Of a DNA stretch of 64,000 nt, positions 8,395 through 17,544 are shown piece after piece. The stretch spans positions 1 through 64,000 of the forward strand of contig JANYKT010000063.1 of assembly GCA_025358085.1 (NCBI GenBank), read 5' to 3'. The position numbers and the translations under genes are program-made. This DNA is from Deltaproteobacteria bacterium (GTDB lineage: Bacteria > Myxococcota > Myxococcia > Myxococcales > 40CM-4-68-19). The stretch's first letter is position 1. Every line of letters starts with the position of its first letter. The notes beneath the pieces are model-generated. The model was not told where the DNA came from. It ran no database searches and was given only the letters and a program-made list of their open reading frames with translations.

Positions 8395-10026
8395 TCAGTG
8401 GGCCACGGAAGCCGTCTCTTCTTCTTCTTCGAGGCGCGGGACCGACAGCAGCATCTTGAGCTCGTGCAGGTCCAGCGGCTTCGCCAGCACGCCGCGCACC
8501 AGCTGCCGGCGCACGTCGGAGGAACTGATCTCGTTGGCCCAGCCGGTGAGCATGTACACCGGCGTCTTGGGCGCCATTTGCTGAATCTCCTGCGCCACCT
8601 GCCAACCGCTCATCTCGGGCATCCCGACGTCGCACAGCACCAGGTCGAACGATTCGCCCCGGCGCAGGCGCGCCAGGGCGAGCGGCCCGCTCTGTGATGT
8701 GGCGACCTCCTGTCCTTCCATTTCCAGCACCTCGCGAAGGACCTCGAGATTGTCCGCTTCGTCGTCCACCAGCAGCACGCGGTGCGGCAGCGGTGGAGGT
8801 GGAGGTGCTCCTCGCGAGGGCTGTTTCGCCCGCGCCGCCGGCTGGGCGTGCGGGAAGCTCAATGTAAAGATGGTGCCCGCTTGGACTCCGTTCCCGCATT
8901 CATTCCCGGCACAGATCGATCCGCCGAGCCGGGCCATGACGCCATAAGCAGTGGAAAGACCCAGGTCCCGGCGCCCGCCCGCAAACGGATCGAAGAGCCG
9001 CGCGAGTTCGTGATCGTGCAGGCCACCGCCCTCGTCCTGCAACGACACGACGACTTGCCGGCCTTCATCGCGCGCCCTAACGTGAATGGCACCGCCATTC
9101 GGCATCTCGCTGCGCGCGCGGGCGAGCAGGCTCATGAAGACGTGCGACAGCTCGGCCGCCGAGCCGCGAACGAGCGGCAGCGGTGGTACCCGGGCTTCGA
9201 TTCGGACGCCCATCGCGTCGGCCTCTGTGCGCGCCATCTCGATGACGCCGGTCAGTACGGCAGAGAGATCGACCGCTTCGGTAGGCCGGTCCTGCCGGCG
9301 CCGCGCGAGATCCTGCAGTCGCGCGACGATGCCGGCGGCGTCGCCCACCATCTTGCCGAGCGATTCGAGTGTGCGGCCCCACTTTCCGCCCAGCGCGGAG
9401 TCGGCACGCAGGGTCGCGACCCGCAGCGTCATGATGTTGAGGACGTGGTTCAAGTCGTGCGCCACGCTGGAAGCCAGCACTCCCATGGCCTGCATGCGCT
9501 CTCCGTGCAGGAGGCCTTCGCGCTCGCGCTGCTGCGAAGTCACGCGGCGCAGCTCGGCGGTGACGTCGTGCACTACCACAATCACGCCCTGTTGCCGGTC
9601 AGCAGCCATGGTTTCGAAGCGCAGCTCAAGCACGCACCCGGTTCGCTCGAAGCGGGAAGCCACTGAACTGGTGCGTGGCACAGCTGCTTCCGTGACGACC
9701 AGCTCCTGCAAGTCCGCGTGCGCGGTGCCCGCGCGAGGACCAGAGAGCCAGCGCCAGGTTCCGACACCCTCGGCAAATCGGTGGAAGCGAGCGTTGGTTG
9801 ATTCGATCTTGCCCAGCTGTACTACCGCCAATCCCGTGCTGGCGCTTCCCAGGGCCCAGTCGGCAAATCGTGCGGTGTTGGTCAGGTCCACGTTTAATTT
9901 CTCCCCCGCGCGCGTCCCGGGCAATCCGATTAAAAGCGCGTCCGTATCAATGTGCGGAGCCGGACTAAGTAATGGAAGGGACTCGACCAATTTTCCCATA
10001 GCATGCAGGCGGTGCGTCACCTGCAC
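8395..10026 (-). CDS. Hybrid sensor histidine kinase/response regulator with a degenerate ATP site
   Basis: About 543 residues from GTG 10026 (ATG at 9999 is an alternative). An N-terminal PAS-like region ends near VVVHDVTAELRRV. The dimerisation box has His190 in SSVAHDLNHVLN. The HATPase region keeps DEGGGL, LFDPF and LGLSTAYGVM, but the N-box reads FMSLLARARSEM where active kinases have LLxNAxxA, so the Mg-binding Asn is missing. A C-terminal receiver follows a proline linker: VLLVDDEADN, phospho-acceptor in LVLCDVGMPEMSG, TGW and LAKP. There are no membrane segments, so it is cytoplasmic. It lies 16 bases downstream of the oxidoreductase gene. Phosphatase or scaffold function is as likely as kinase activity. 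Confidence 0.85.
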   Translation of the reverse strand: MQVTHRLHAMGKLVESLPLLSPAPHIDTDALLIGLPGTRAGEKLNVDLTNTARFADWALGSASTGLAVVQLGKIESTNARFHRFAEGVGTWRWLSGPRAGTAHADLQELVVTEAAVPRTSSVASRFERTGCVLELRFETMAADRQQGVIVVVHDVTAELRRVTSQQREREGLLHGERMQAMGVLASSVAHDLNHVLNIMTLRVATLRADSALGGKWGRTLESLGKMVGDAAGIVARLQDLARRRQDRPTEAVDLSAVLTGVIEMARTEADAMGVRIEARVPPLPLVRGSAAELSHVFMSLLARARSEMPNGGAIHVRARDEGRQVVVSLQDEGGGLHDHELARLFDPFAGGRRDLGLSTAYGVMARLGGSICAGNECGNGVQAGTIFTLSFPHAQPAARAKQPSRGAPPPPPLPHRVLLVDDEADNLEVLREVLEMEGQEVATSQSGPLALARLRRGESFDLVLCDVGMPEMSGWQVAQEIQQMAPKTPVYMLTGWANEISSSDVRRQLVRGVLAKPLDLHELKMLLSVPRLEEEEETASVAH

Positions 10027-10042
10027 GGCGATACAGCGGTGC

Positions 10043-11590
10043 TTACCTGCCCAGATCGCGAAGGACTCGCTCGGCTGCGTTATGGCCCGCTGCCCCGATT
10101 ACCGAGCCGGCGGGATGACAGCCAGCGCTCGCCGAGTAGAGCCCCTGGACAGGCGTGGCATAAGGAAGGCGGTCGTCGAATCCAAATGAGTTGTCGACGT
10201 GGTGGATATGTCCGCGGGTAATACCAAAATGTTGTTCAATCTTTGCGGGAGTGAGCGGGAAGGTATCGGCCACCAGATCGCTCGTGCCAGGCGCGAACCG
10301 GTCGCAAATCGAGAGCAGGTGCTTCACATAGCGATCCTCTTCCGCGTCCCAGGTGGTGCCCTCGAGTTCATAGGGAACCCACTGGACGAAGAGGGCTGAG
10401 TTGTGGTGACCCGCGGCGTCCTTCATCGATGGATCGACCGTGGTGTGCACGTACCACTCGATGGTCGGAAACTGCGGAAGCCGCTTCGCCTTGACGTCGG
10501 CGAAGGCCTGCCGCATGGCGCCCATCACCTCGCCCTCGTCAGGGAGGAGGTGCATGGTGGACCCGAACTGGCCCTTGTCTTCCGGCAGGCAGGTGAACTT
10601 CGGCAAGCCTTTCAGCGCCAGGTTGACCTTGAAGGTGGTGCCATCTTTTCGATAATTGTCGATGCGCGAATTGTACTCTTTCGGTAGTAAATCCTTACCG
10701 ATCAGCTGCTGCATCCGGAAGGGGTCGGCGTTGACCACCACGCAGCTTGCCTGCAGCTCGGTGCCGTCCTGGCAGGCCACGCCCCGGACAGCCCCGCCAT
10801 CCACCAGGATACGCTCGACCGGGCTCGAGACGTCGATGCGCGCGCCAGCCTCGCGGGCCTTCCGCGCCAGGGTCTGCGTGACCGTGCCCATGCCGCCCTT
10901 GACGATCATCCAGGTGCCGTCCGAGCCCGGCAACCGGCACATGTTGTGGACCAGAAAGTTCATCCCCGTGCCCGCGGTGTCCCAGTCGCCAGTCAGGCCC
11001 GAGAACCCGTCGGTGACGGCGTACATCGCTTTGAGCAGGTCGCTCTGGAAGCCGAAGCGCTCCAGGTACTCGCCCACCGGCCGCCGGCACAGATCGACAA
11101 AAGCGCGGCGCAGGGCGGGGCGCAGATACTTCTCCGCGGTGTTCTCGATGCTGAGCGGCTCTTCCAGCCAGGTGGGCGCCACGTCGTCGCGAATTTTGCC
11201 GATCTCTTCCTGCAGCGCTTCATTGGCGCGCCAATCCTTCTCCGAGAAAAAGCGCGTGAACTGGTCGCGCAGGGCAACCTTGTCGGAGCCGAAGAGCAGG
11301 TAACGATCGCCAGTGGTCGGAAGGAAATAGTGCGGGTCGCGGCGCAAGAGGGGCAGCTCGAGTTGCAGCTTGGTCGCCAGCTCCGGCGGCATCAAGCCCA
11401 GCAGATAAGCGCCGGTCGAGGTGGCAAGTTCGGGGACATTCTTGAAGGGACGCTCCGTGCGCGCGGCGCCGCCCACCACGTCAGCGCGCTCGACCACATG
11501 GACCTTGAGCCCGCTGCGCGCGAGCAAGAGCGCCGCGACCAGCCCGTTGTGCCCGGCGCCCACCACGACCACGTCCGCTCGATGCTTCAA
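10043..11590 (-). CDS. FAD-dependent oxidoreductase, phytoene desaturase/PYROXD2-like
   Basis: The 515-residue protein begins DVVVVGAGHNGLVAALLLA, an FAD/NAD dinucleotide-binding fold, and ends with the FAD-closing motif LYSASAGCHPAGSVIGAAGH. Overall length and motifs match the CrtI/PYROXD2 group of amine-oxidase-like flavoproteins. Carotenoid desaturation, retinol saturation or other dehydrogenations are all possible, and no carotenoid genes lie nearby. The start is TTG at 11590 with AGAGG about 6 bases upstream. The gene is divergent from the ABC transporter pair and is followed after 16 bases by the hybrid kinase. Confidence 0.85.
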   Translation of the reverse strand: MKHRADVVVVGAGHNGLVAALLLARSGLKVHVVERADVVGGAARTERPFKNVPELATSTGAYLLGLMPPELATKLQLELPLLRRDPHYFLPTTGDRYLLFGSDKVALRDQFTRFFSEKDWRANEALQEEIGKIRDDVAPTWLEEPLSIENTAEKYLRPALRRAFVDLCRRPVGEYLERFGFQSDLLKAMYAVTDGFSGLTGDWDTAGTGMNFLVHNMCRLPGSDGTWMIVKGGMGTVTQTLARKAREAGARIDVSSPVERILVDGGAVRGVACQDGTELQASCVVVNADPFRMQQLIGKDLLPKEYNSRIDNYRKDGTTFKVNLALKGLPKFTCLPEDKGQFGSTMHLLPDEGEVMGAMRQAFADVKAKRLPQFPTIEWYVHTTVDPSMKDAAGHHNSALFVQWVPYELEGTTWDAEEDRYVKHLLSICDRFAPGTSDLVADTFPLTPAKIEQHFGITRGHIHHVDNSFGFDDRLPYATPVQGLYSASAGCHPAGSVIGAAGHNAAERVLRDLGR

Positions 11591-11663
11591 GTTGACCTCT
11601 AAGCTTGCAAACTTGCGACTTGCGAGCGCGCGAAGATACTCGATGGCGCGCTAGAGTGGCACC

Positions 11664-12598
<935 letters not shown>

Positions 12599-12602
<4 letters not shown>

Positions 12603-13378
12603 AGGGCGCGCTGCTCATCGTCCGCAAGGAATTGCTCGAGCTGCGCCGCTCCCCTGTGCTGCTGCTCAGCATGACCTCGCTGCCGGCCACGGTGGTAGTG
12701 GTGCCGGTCCTGCTGCTGGCGTGGCTGGTCCGCGCCGCGCCCACGCAGGCGCTCGACTGGCTGCAGGATCTTTACAAAGTCCCGGCGAGCTCGCCTACTG
12801 CTGCGCTGGTGGCGGTGCTTGCCAAGAACTGGCTGCCGATGTTCCTGGTGCTGCCCATCTTCCTGCCCATCCTGCTGGCGGCGCAGTCGATCGGGGGCGA
12901 GCGCGAGCGGCGTACGCTGGAGCCGCTCCTCGCCACGCCGGTCTCGACGCTGGAGATCATCATCGGCAAGAGCGTGGCTGCGCTGGTACCCGCCCTCGCG
13001 ATTACCTGGATTGCGTCGGCGCTCTTCTGCGCCGGAGTGGACGCGGCGGTGTGGACGCGTCTGCACGCCTTTCCGCTGCCGGATGGCCCGTGGCTCTTTG
13101 CCACGCTGGTGTTGTCCCCTTTGCTCTCCCTGTTCGGCAACGCGCTCGCGGTGGTGGTGTCGGCGCGCATCGTCGATCCGAGGGCGGCGCAGAATGTGGC
13201 CGCGACCACGGTGGTCCCGCTGCTCGGCCTGCTGGTCATTCAGCTCGCGGGGGGCATTTCGCTTGGGCCTGGCTTCTATCTCGGCTTCGCCCTGGGTGCG
13301 CTCGTCGCTGACGTCGCGCTCATCGCGCTCGCGGTCCGCCTGTTCGATCGGGAAAAACTTTTGACCCGCTGGCGCTAG
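12599..13378 (+). CDS. ABC-2 type transporter permease
   Basis: A 259-residue membrane protein with about six hydrophobic segments and a cytoplasmic element, GERERRTLEPLLATPVS, that marks ABC-2 permeases of the NatB/YhaP kind. It begins with GTG overlapping the stop of the ATPase gene. The pair should form a homodimeric-type exporter in the inner membrane. The next gene (SCO) begins about 55 bases downstream, after a TTGACA at 13393 that lacks a convincing -10 partner. Confidence 0.88.
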
Positions 13379-13432
13379 TCGAGGACTTCGTCTTGACACG
13401 GCTCTCGTACCGTGGCTTTGACGCCCTTACAT

Positions 13433-14101
13433 ATGCAACCTATGGAACTGGCCGTCCGCAACAAGCTTGTCCTCTCGCCCGCCTGGCTGGTCTTCGCCGC
13501 GCTGGTCCTGGCAATTCCTGTTTCGGCGCTGCTCTTTACCCGCGCCGCCGCGCCCACGCTGCCGGTCCTGGCCGAGCTGCCCTCGTTCAAGCTCACCGAC
13601 GAGCACGGCCGCGCCTTCGGTCGCGACGACCTGGTGGGGCGCGTCTGGATCGCGGACTTCGTCTTCACCAGCTGCGCCGACGCCTGTCCGCGGCTGACGC
13701 AAAAGCTCAAGCGCCTGCAGGACCGGCTGGTGCCGCTGGAGCAGGGCGGCAACATCGGGCTGCTCTCCATCTCGGTGGACCCCGAGCGCGACGACCCGAA
13801 GAAGCTGCTGGAATACGCGCAGACCTTCGGCGCGCGCGATGGGCTCTGGCATTTCCTCACCGGCCCGGAGGTCGAGGTCGAGCGCACCGTCGTCAAGGGC
13901 TTCCACATAGCGATGGCGAAGATGCCGGTGCCGAAGGGCGCGACCGACGCCGATACCCACGGCGAAGCTTTCGAGATCATGCACGGCGAAAAGCTGGTGC
14001 TGGTGGATCGCAACGGCTGGATCCGTGGCTACTACGACGCCGACGATCAGGACAAGCTCTTGCGCGACGCGCGCTCGCTCACCGGCAGCGGTCGCGGATG
14101 A
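13433..14101 (+). CDS. SCO1/SenC/PrrC family copper chaperone-like protein
   Basis: About 222 residues with one N-terminal membrane anchor (LVFAALVLAIPVSALLF) and a thioredoxin fold facing the periplasm. The copper ligands of the SCO family are present: FTSCADACP (CxxxCP) and the distal His in IMHGEKLVLVDRNG. SCO proteins deliver copper to the CuA centre of cytochrome c oxidase or act as thiol reductases. The start is uncertain: ATG 13433 is chosen, but GTG 13412 and ATG 13442 are in frame and none has a good ribosome site. Its stop overlaps the ATG of the DUF420 gene, another cytochrome-oxidase assembly-associated family. Confidence 0.9.
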   Translation: MQPMELAVRNKLVLSPAWLVFAALVLAIPVSALLFTRAAAPTLPVLAELPSFKLTDEHGRAFGRDDLVGRVWIADFVFTSCADACPRLTQKLKRLQDRLVPLEQGGNIGLLSISVDPERDDPKKLLEYAQTFGARDGLWHFLTGPEVEVERTVVKGFHIAMAKMPVPKGATDADTHGEAFEIMHGEKLVLVDRNGWIRGYYDADDQDKLLRDARSLTGSGRG

Positions 14102-14535
14102 CGCTCGGCGAGGTCTTGCCGTCGGTCAACGCATTCTTCAATGCGTTGAGCGCGTGCGCCCTCTTCATCGGTTACTGGGCCATCAGGAACCGGCGGTTGG
14201 CGCTGCACTGGAAATGCATGTCGGTCGCATTCGCGTCGTCCACGATCTTCCTGGTGGGCTACATCACGCGTTTCGCGCTGACGGGCGTGCACCGCTTCCC
14301 GCTGGAGGGGCCGATCAAGACTTTTTATTACTTCCTGCTCGGCACGCACACGGTGATGGCGGTGGTCGCGCTCCCGCTCGTTTTGCGGACGATGTGGCTT
14401 TCGGCAGTGCGGCGCTCATTCGCGGCGCACAAACGCGTGGCCGTGTGGACCTTCCCAGTCTGGGCTTACGTCTCGGTCACTGGAGTCCTGGTGTACGTCA
14501 TGCTCTACCGATTGCCGGGATGGATGGCGGCCTGA
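14098..14535 (+). CDS. DUF420 family membrane protein (cytochrome oxidase-associated, CtaM/YozB-like)
   Basis: The 145-residue protein has four hydrophobic segments and the family pattern NAFFNALSACALFIGY followed by HWKCMSVAF and the TFPVWAYVSVTGVLVYVMLY end. DUF420 members are commonly encoded with SCO and heme-copper oxidase assembly genes, and a Gram-positive member is required for cytochrome oxidase assembly. The ATG overlaps the SCO stop (ATGA), so the two are translationally coupled. No oxidase subunit gene is visible in the window. Confidence 0.88.
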   Translation: MTLGEVLPSVNAFFNALSACALFIGYWAIRNRRLALHWKCMSVAFASSTIFLVGYITRFALTGVHRFPLEGPIKTFYYFLLGTHTVMAVVALPLVLRTMWLSAVRRSFAAHKRVAVWTFPVWAYVSVTGVLVYVMLYRLPGWMAA

Positions 14536-14603
14536 CAGAGGGTTTGGGCGGCATGGTCAAAAAGTCGCATTGCCTGCGGCATCGGTCGTGCTAGGCATTC
14601 AAC

Positions 14604-15065
14604 ATGGGCTTCCGGATCATCGAGACGTGCATCGGCTGCACCGCTTGCGTGAAGCGCTGCCCGACGGACGCCATCACCGGCGACCGCAAGGGCTTGCACA
14701 TCATCTTCAGCGAACTGTGCATCGACTGCGGCGCCTGCGGGCCCGTCTGCCCGGTGGATGCCATTCTCGACCAGTACGGCAATGTGCAGCGCATGTTGAA
14801 AAAGAATGAGCGGCCCATCGCCTTCGTCTACGAGCAGGCGTGCACCGGCTGTGAGAAGTGCGTCGAGCGCTGCCCGTTCGAGGCGCTTGAAATGGTGAAG
14901 GTCAGCGACCCGAGCAGCTTCCTCGGCATCGTGCAGGTGATTGAAAAGAATTGCACCGGCTGCCGCGAGTGCGAGAAGGCGTGTCCCTACGACGCTATCT
15001 TCATCTATCGCAAAGACACCGTGCCGGAGTGGCTGAAGAATTCCCGGGTCGAAAAGGCCGCGTGA
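14604..15065 (+). CDS. Polyferredoxin with four 4Fe-4S cluster motifs
   Basis: A 153-residue protein with four consecutive motifs: CIGCTACVKRCP, CIDCGACGPVCP, CTGCEKCVERCP and CTGCRECEKACP. Each fits CxxCxxCxxxCP, so two bacterial-type double-cluster ferredoxin modules are fused with an insertion between them. It would carry electrons in the cytoplasm or on the cytoplasmic face of a membrane complex. It starts at ATG 14604, 68 bases after the DUF420 gene, and may be part of the same respiratory transcript. The partner enzyme is not identifiable here. Confidence 0.92.
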   Translation: MGFRIIETCIGCTACVKRCPTDAITGDRKGLHIIFSELCIDCGACGPVCPVDAILDQYGNVQRMLKKNERPIAFVYEQACTGCEKCVERCPFEALEMVKVSDPSSFLGIVQVIEKNCTGCRECEKACPYDAIFIYRKDTVPEWLKNSRVEKAA

Positions 15066-15069
15066 CCAG

Positions 15070-15336
15070 CTACTCCGCTTCGGGCTCTTCCTCGGCGTCG
15101 TCGTCGTCCTCTTCTTCAGCGCCTTCTTCTGGAATCGGGGCGTCAGCCTCATCGGCCTCCTTGGGGGCTGCGGCGGCGGCTGCTGCGCGCTGCTTGGCGG
15201 CCGAGAGCGGCTTGACGACTGGCATGTCGCGCTGGTCGGCGCCGCACTTCGGGCAGGACGGCACCGGCTTCTTCAAGTCGTAGAACTTCGTCCCGCACTT
15301 GAAGCAGTTGTACTTGGTGCCCAGATCACGCGCCAT
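15070..15336 (-). CDS. FYDLN acid family zinc-ribbon protein (TIGR02300-like)
   Basis: The 88-residue product starts at ATG 15336 with AGGGG upstream. It has a small zinc ribbon (NCFKCGTKFYDLKKP and CPKCGAD, with four Cys) and an Ala-rich then very acidic Glu/Asp tail. The FYDL core and acidic tail define the FYDLN-acid family, whose role is unknown. It converges on the ferredoxin gene with only a 4-base gap. Confidence 0.88.
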   Translation of the reverse strand: MARDLGTKYNCFKCGTKFYDLKKPVPSCPKCGADQRDMPVVKPLSAAKQRAAAAAAAPKEADEADAPIPEEGAEEEDDDDAEEEPEAE

Positions 15337-15501
15337 TCGCTGCACCCCTGACAAAAAAGAGCCTGCTGCCGAAACCCGCGGCGGAATAGACCAGCGCCTG
15401 ATTGAAGTCAACCACGGCCGATCCTGCCCGGTCGGAACTTGAGCCGCCCGCAGTCAGAAGAGTTTGGTAGATAGCTCGGGCTCAGCGCGGAGAATGTCAT
15501 C

Positions 15502-16518
15502 ATGCCCCTCAATGTCGTCCTGATCCCACAGCGGCAAAGCGTCGATGGAATCGCTCTTTCGTGGAGCCCGACGGAGGGCGTCGCTTCCTACCAGATCTTC
15601 GTCGCAACCCGGAAGCTGACACCCGAAGAGCTGGAAGCGGCACAGCTGCTCGCCGGGACCGAAGAATGTTTCTTCGCCAAAGTGGGCGGAGAAGTCCATT
15701 CGGTGGTCGATGACATCACCGCGCAGGGAGAGATGCGCTTCTACGGCGTCGCCATGGTCTTCGACGGCGGCACTGTCAAGGGAGCACGGTTCAAGGCCAC
15801 GCCGGATGGCGCGTCGGAAGAGTCGTTCCAGCTCTCGATCGTGCGCAACCGCGCGAGCAAGACGGGCACCTTCCGCATTGCCGCGCCGCCAAGGTCGAGC
15901 GCGCCCGCCATCGCGCCGCCGTTGGCTAATATCGAATCCAGCGCATCAGCTGCGCCGCCACCGCCGCCCGCTTCGATCCCTCTCGACGAGACCCTCGACG
16001 CGCGCATGCAGGGTGCTACCCAGACCTGGGACGGATTGCGCGTTTACTGGGAGCGCGACCCGGGGGCCTCCGCCTACGAGATCATCGCCAGCGACCACCA
16101 GATCTTCGGCGACGAGCTTGCAGACGCGCTCGGCGGCCGGGCTGATTTCACCACGGCGGTGGCAGTCGCGCCCACGGTCACCGCGGTCATCGACAACGTC
16201 ACCGCGCGGGAGTCGCGCGGCTGGTACCTGGTGCTCGCCCGCGACCGCGACGGCAAACGGTCAGCACATCCGTTCAAGGTGGGCGACGCTGCGGACAGCG
16301 GCAGGATGGTTGCACCATTCCTGAATCCAAACCGCACCGGCGAGCTGCGCGGCGAGGTCGAAGATCTGGTCGCCCAGGCACAGGAGCAGTGGGATCGCTT
16401 CCGCAGTGAGCAGGACGGCGGAGCGCGGCGTGAGGCGAAGCGGCTGGTCGGCGACGCGATGCTCATCTGGCCGAATTATCCCGCCGCGAAGCAGCTCGAA
16501 GCGCAGATGGCCGGGTAG
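15502..16518 (+). CDS. Protein with two fibronectin-III-like modules, function unknown
   Basis: A 338-residue protein with no signal peptide. Two repeats of about 110 residues share the pattern GIALSWSPTEGVASYQIFVA in the first and GLRVYWERDPGASAYEIIAS in the second, each reminiscent of a fibronectin III B/C-strand core. A proline-rich linker at about residues 145-170 joins them. The C-terminal 60 residues are predicted helical (EDLVAQAQEQWDRF). The start is ATG 15502 with GGAGAA upstream. The methyltransferase gene follows in 4 bases, so the two are probably cotranslated. I cannot assign a function. Confidence 0.7.
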   Translation: MPLNVVLIPQRQSVDGIALSWSPTEGVASYQIFVATRKLTPEELEAAQLLAGTEECFFAKVGGEVHSVVDDITAQGEMRFYGVAMVFDGGTVKGARFKATPDGASEESFQLSIVRNRASKTGTFRIAAPPRSSAPAIAPPLANIESSASAAPPPPPASIPLDETLDARMQGATQTWDGLRVYWERDPGASAYEIIASDHQIFGDELADALGGRADFTTAVAVAPTVTAVIDNVTARESRGWYLVLARDRDGKRSAHPFKVGDAADSGRMVAPFLNPNRTGELRGEVEDLVAQAQEQWDRFRSEQDGGARREAKRLVGDAMLIWPNYPAAKQLEAQMAG

Positions 16519-16522
16519 TCCT

Positions 16523-17515
16523 TTGCGCGTCGACCTGCCGACGGCGCTGCCGTTGATCTGTCCAGCCTGCCGGCGGCACTCGGACCGCGGGCTCGACTTG
16601 TCGTCGCTCGAGCTGCTGCCCGGCGGCTACCTCTCCGGCGATGAAGCGCTGGAGGGCACGCTGCGCTGCCTCGGCTGCGGGCGGCTGTATCCGATCATCG
16701 ACGGCGTGCCGGTGCTGCTGCGCGACCTGGCGCAGATCGAGGCGTTCGGCCTGGTCTCGCTCGAGCCCGAGGCGCTGGCGCTGTTTGCGGGAGCGGGTCC
16801 CGACGGCTCGATGCTGGCGCACGGCGCGGAGCAGCTTTCGACCTATCTTGACTCCAGCTGGGGCGACCTGGCTGACCCGAAGTTGCCTTGCGGCTTCGCT
16901 GCGCTGGCGGCGCGACTTGCTGCACCGGAGCGCGCGGCGACGGCCCTTGAACTTGGCTGCGGCGTAGGGCGGGGCCTCCTGTCTCTGCGCGCGGACCTCG
17001 TCGTCGGCGTGGACCAGAGTCTCGCCGCGCTGCGGGTGGCCCGGCGGATCCTGCGCGGCGAGCCAGTGCGCTACGCCCGGCGCGGCTCGGGCCGGAAGTA
17101 TTCGGGGGCGATCATTACCGCGCCCGCCGCGCCGCACGTGCAGCTCATCTGCGCCGACGCGCTCAACCCACCGTTCGCGCCCGCAACCTTCGAGCGGGTG
17201 GCGGCGATGAACCTGCTCGACAACGTCCGCTCGCCGCGCGCGCTGCTCCACCACCTGCACCAGCTGGCGGCGCCGGATGGTGAGCTGCTGCTCGCGACTC
17301 CCTACGCCTGGCGCGACGGCATCGTCGAGGAGGGCGAGCGCCTGGACGGCCCGGACGCGTTGCGCGCCGAACTCGCACAGCTGGGATGGACTGAACTCGC
17401 CGAGGAGCAACGCGTTCCCTGGACCCTGCGCCGGGACGGGCGGTCGTCGACGGGTTACGACGTGCACTTCGTACGCGCGCGCCGCGGCCCGGGCGGAACT
17501 CACTCGCAGCCGTGA
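16523..17515 (+). CDS. SAM-dependent methyltransferase with N-terminal Trm112-like zinc ribbon
   Basis: About 330 residues from TTG 16523, the first in-frame start after the preceding stop; an upstream start inside the neighbour is possible. The N-terminus carries CPAC and CLGC flanking a YPIIDGVPVLL strand, the Trm112-like ribbon that often precedes methyltransferases acting on glycans or lipids. The Rossmann core has ALELGCGVGRGLL (motif I), VVGVDQS (motif II) and a later MNLLDNVRSPRALLHHLHQ helix followed by GELLLATPY. Substrate is unknown. Confidence 0.8.
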   Translation: MRVDLPTALPLICPACRRHSDRGLDLSSLELLPGGYLSGDEALEGTLRCLGCGRLYPIIDGVPVLLRDLAQIEAFGLVSLEPEALALFAGAGPDGSMLAHGAEQLSTYLDSSWGDLADPKLPCGFAALAARLAAPERAATALELGCGVGRGLLSLRADLVVGVDQSLAALRVARRILRGEPVRYARRGSGRKYSGAIITAPAAPHVQLICADALNPPFAPATFERVAAMNLLDNVRSPRALLHHLHQLAAPDGELLLATPYAWRDGIVEEGERLDGPDALRAELAQLGWTELAEEQRVPWTLRRDGRSSTGYDVHFVRARRGPGGTHSQP

Positions 17516-17544
17516 CGATTTCCAAGGCTGCCGCAGACGAAAAT

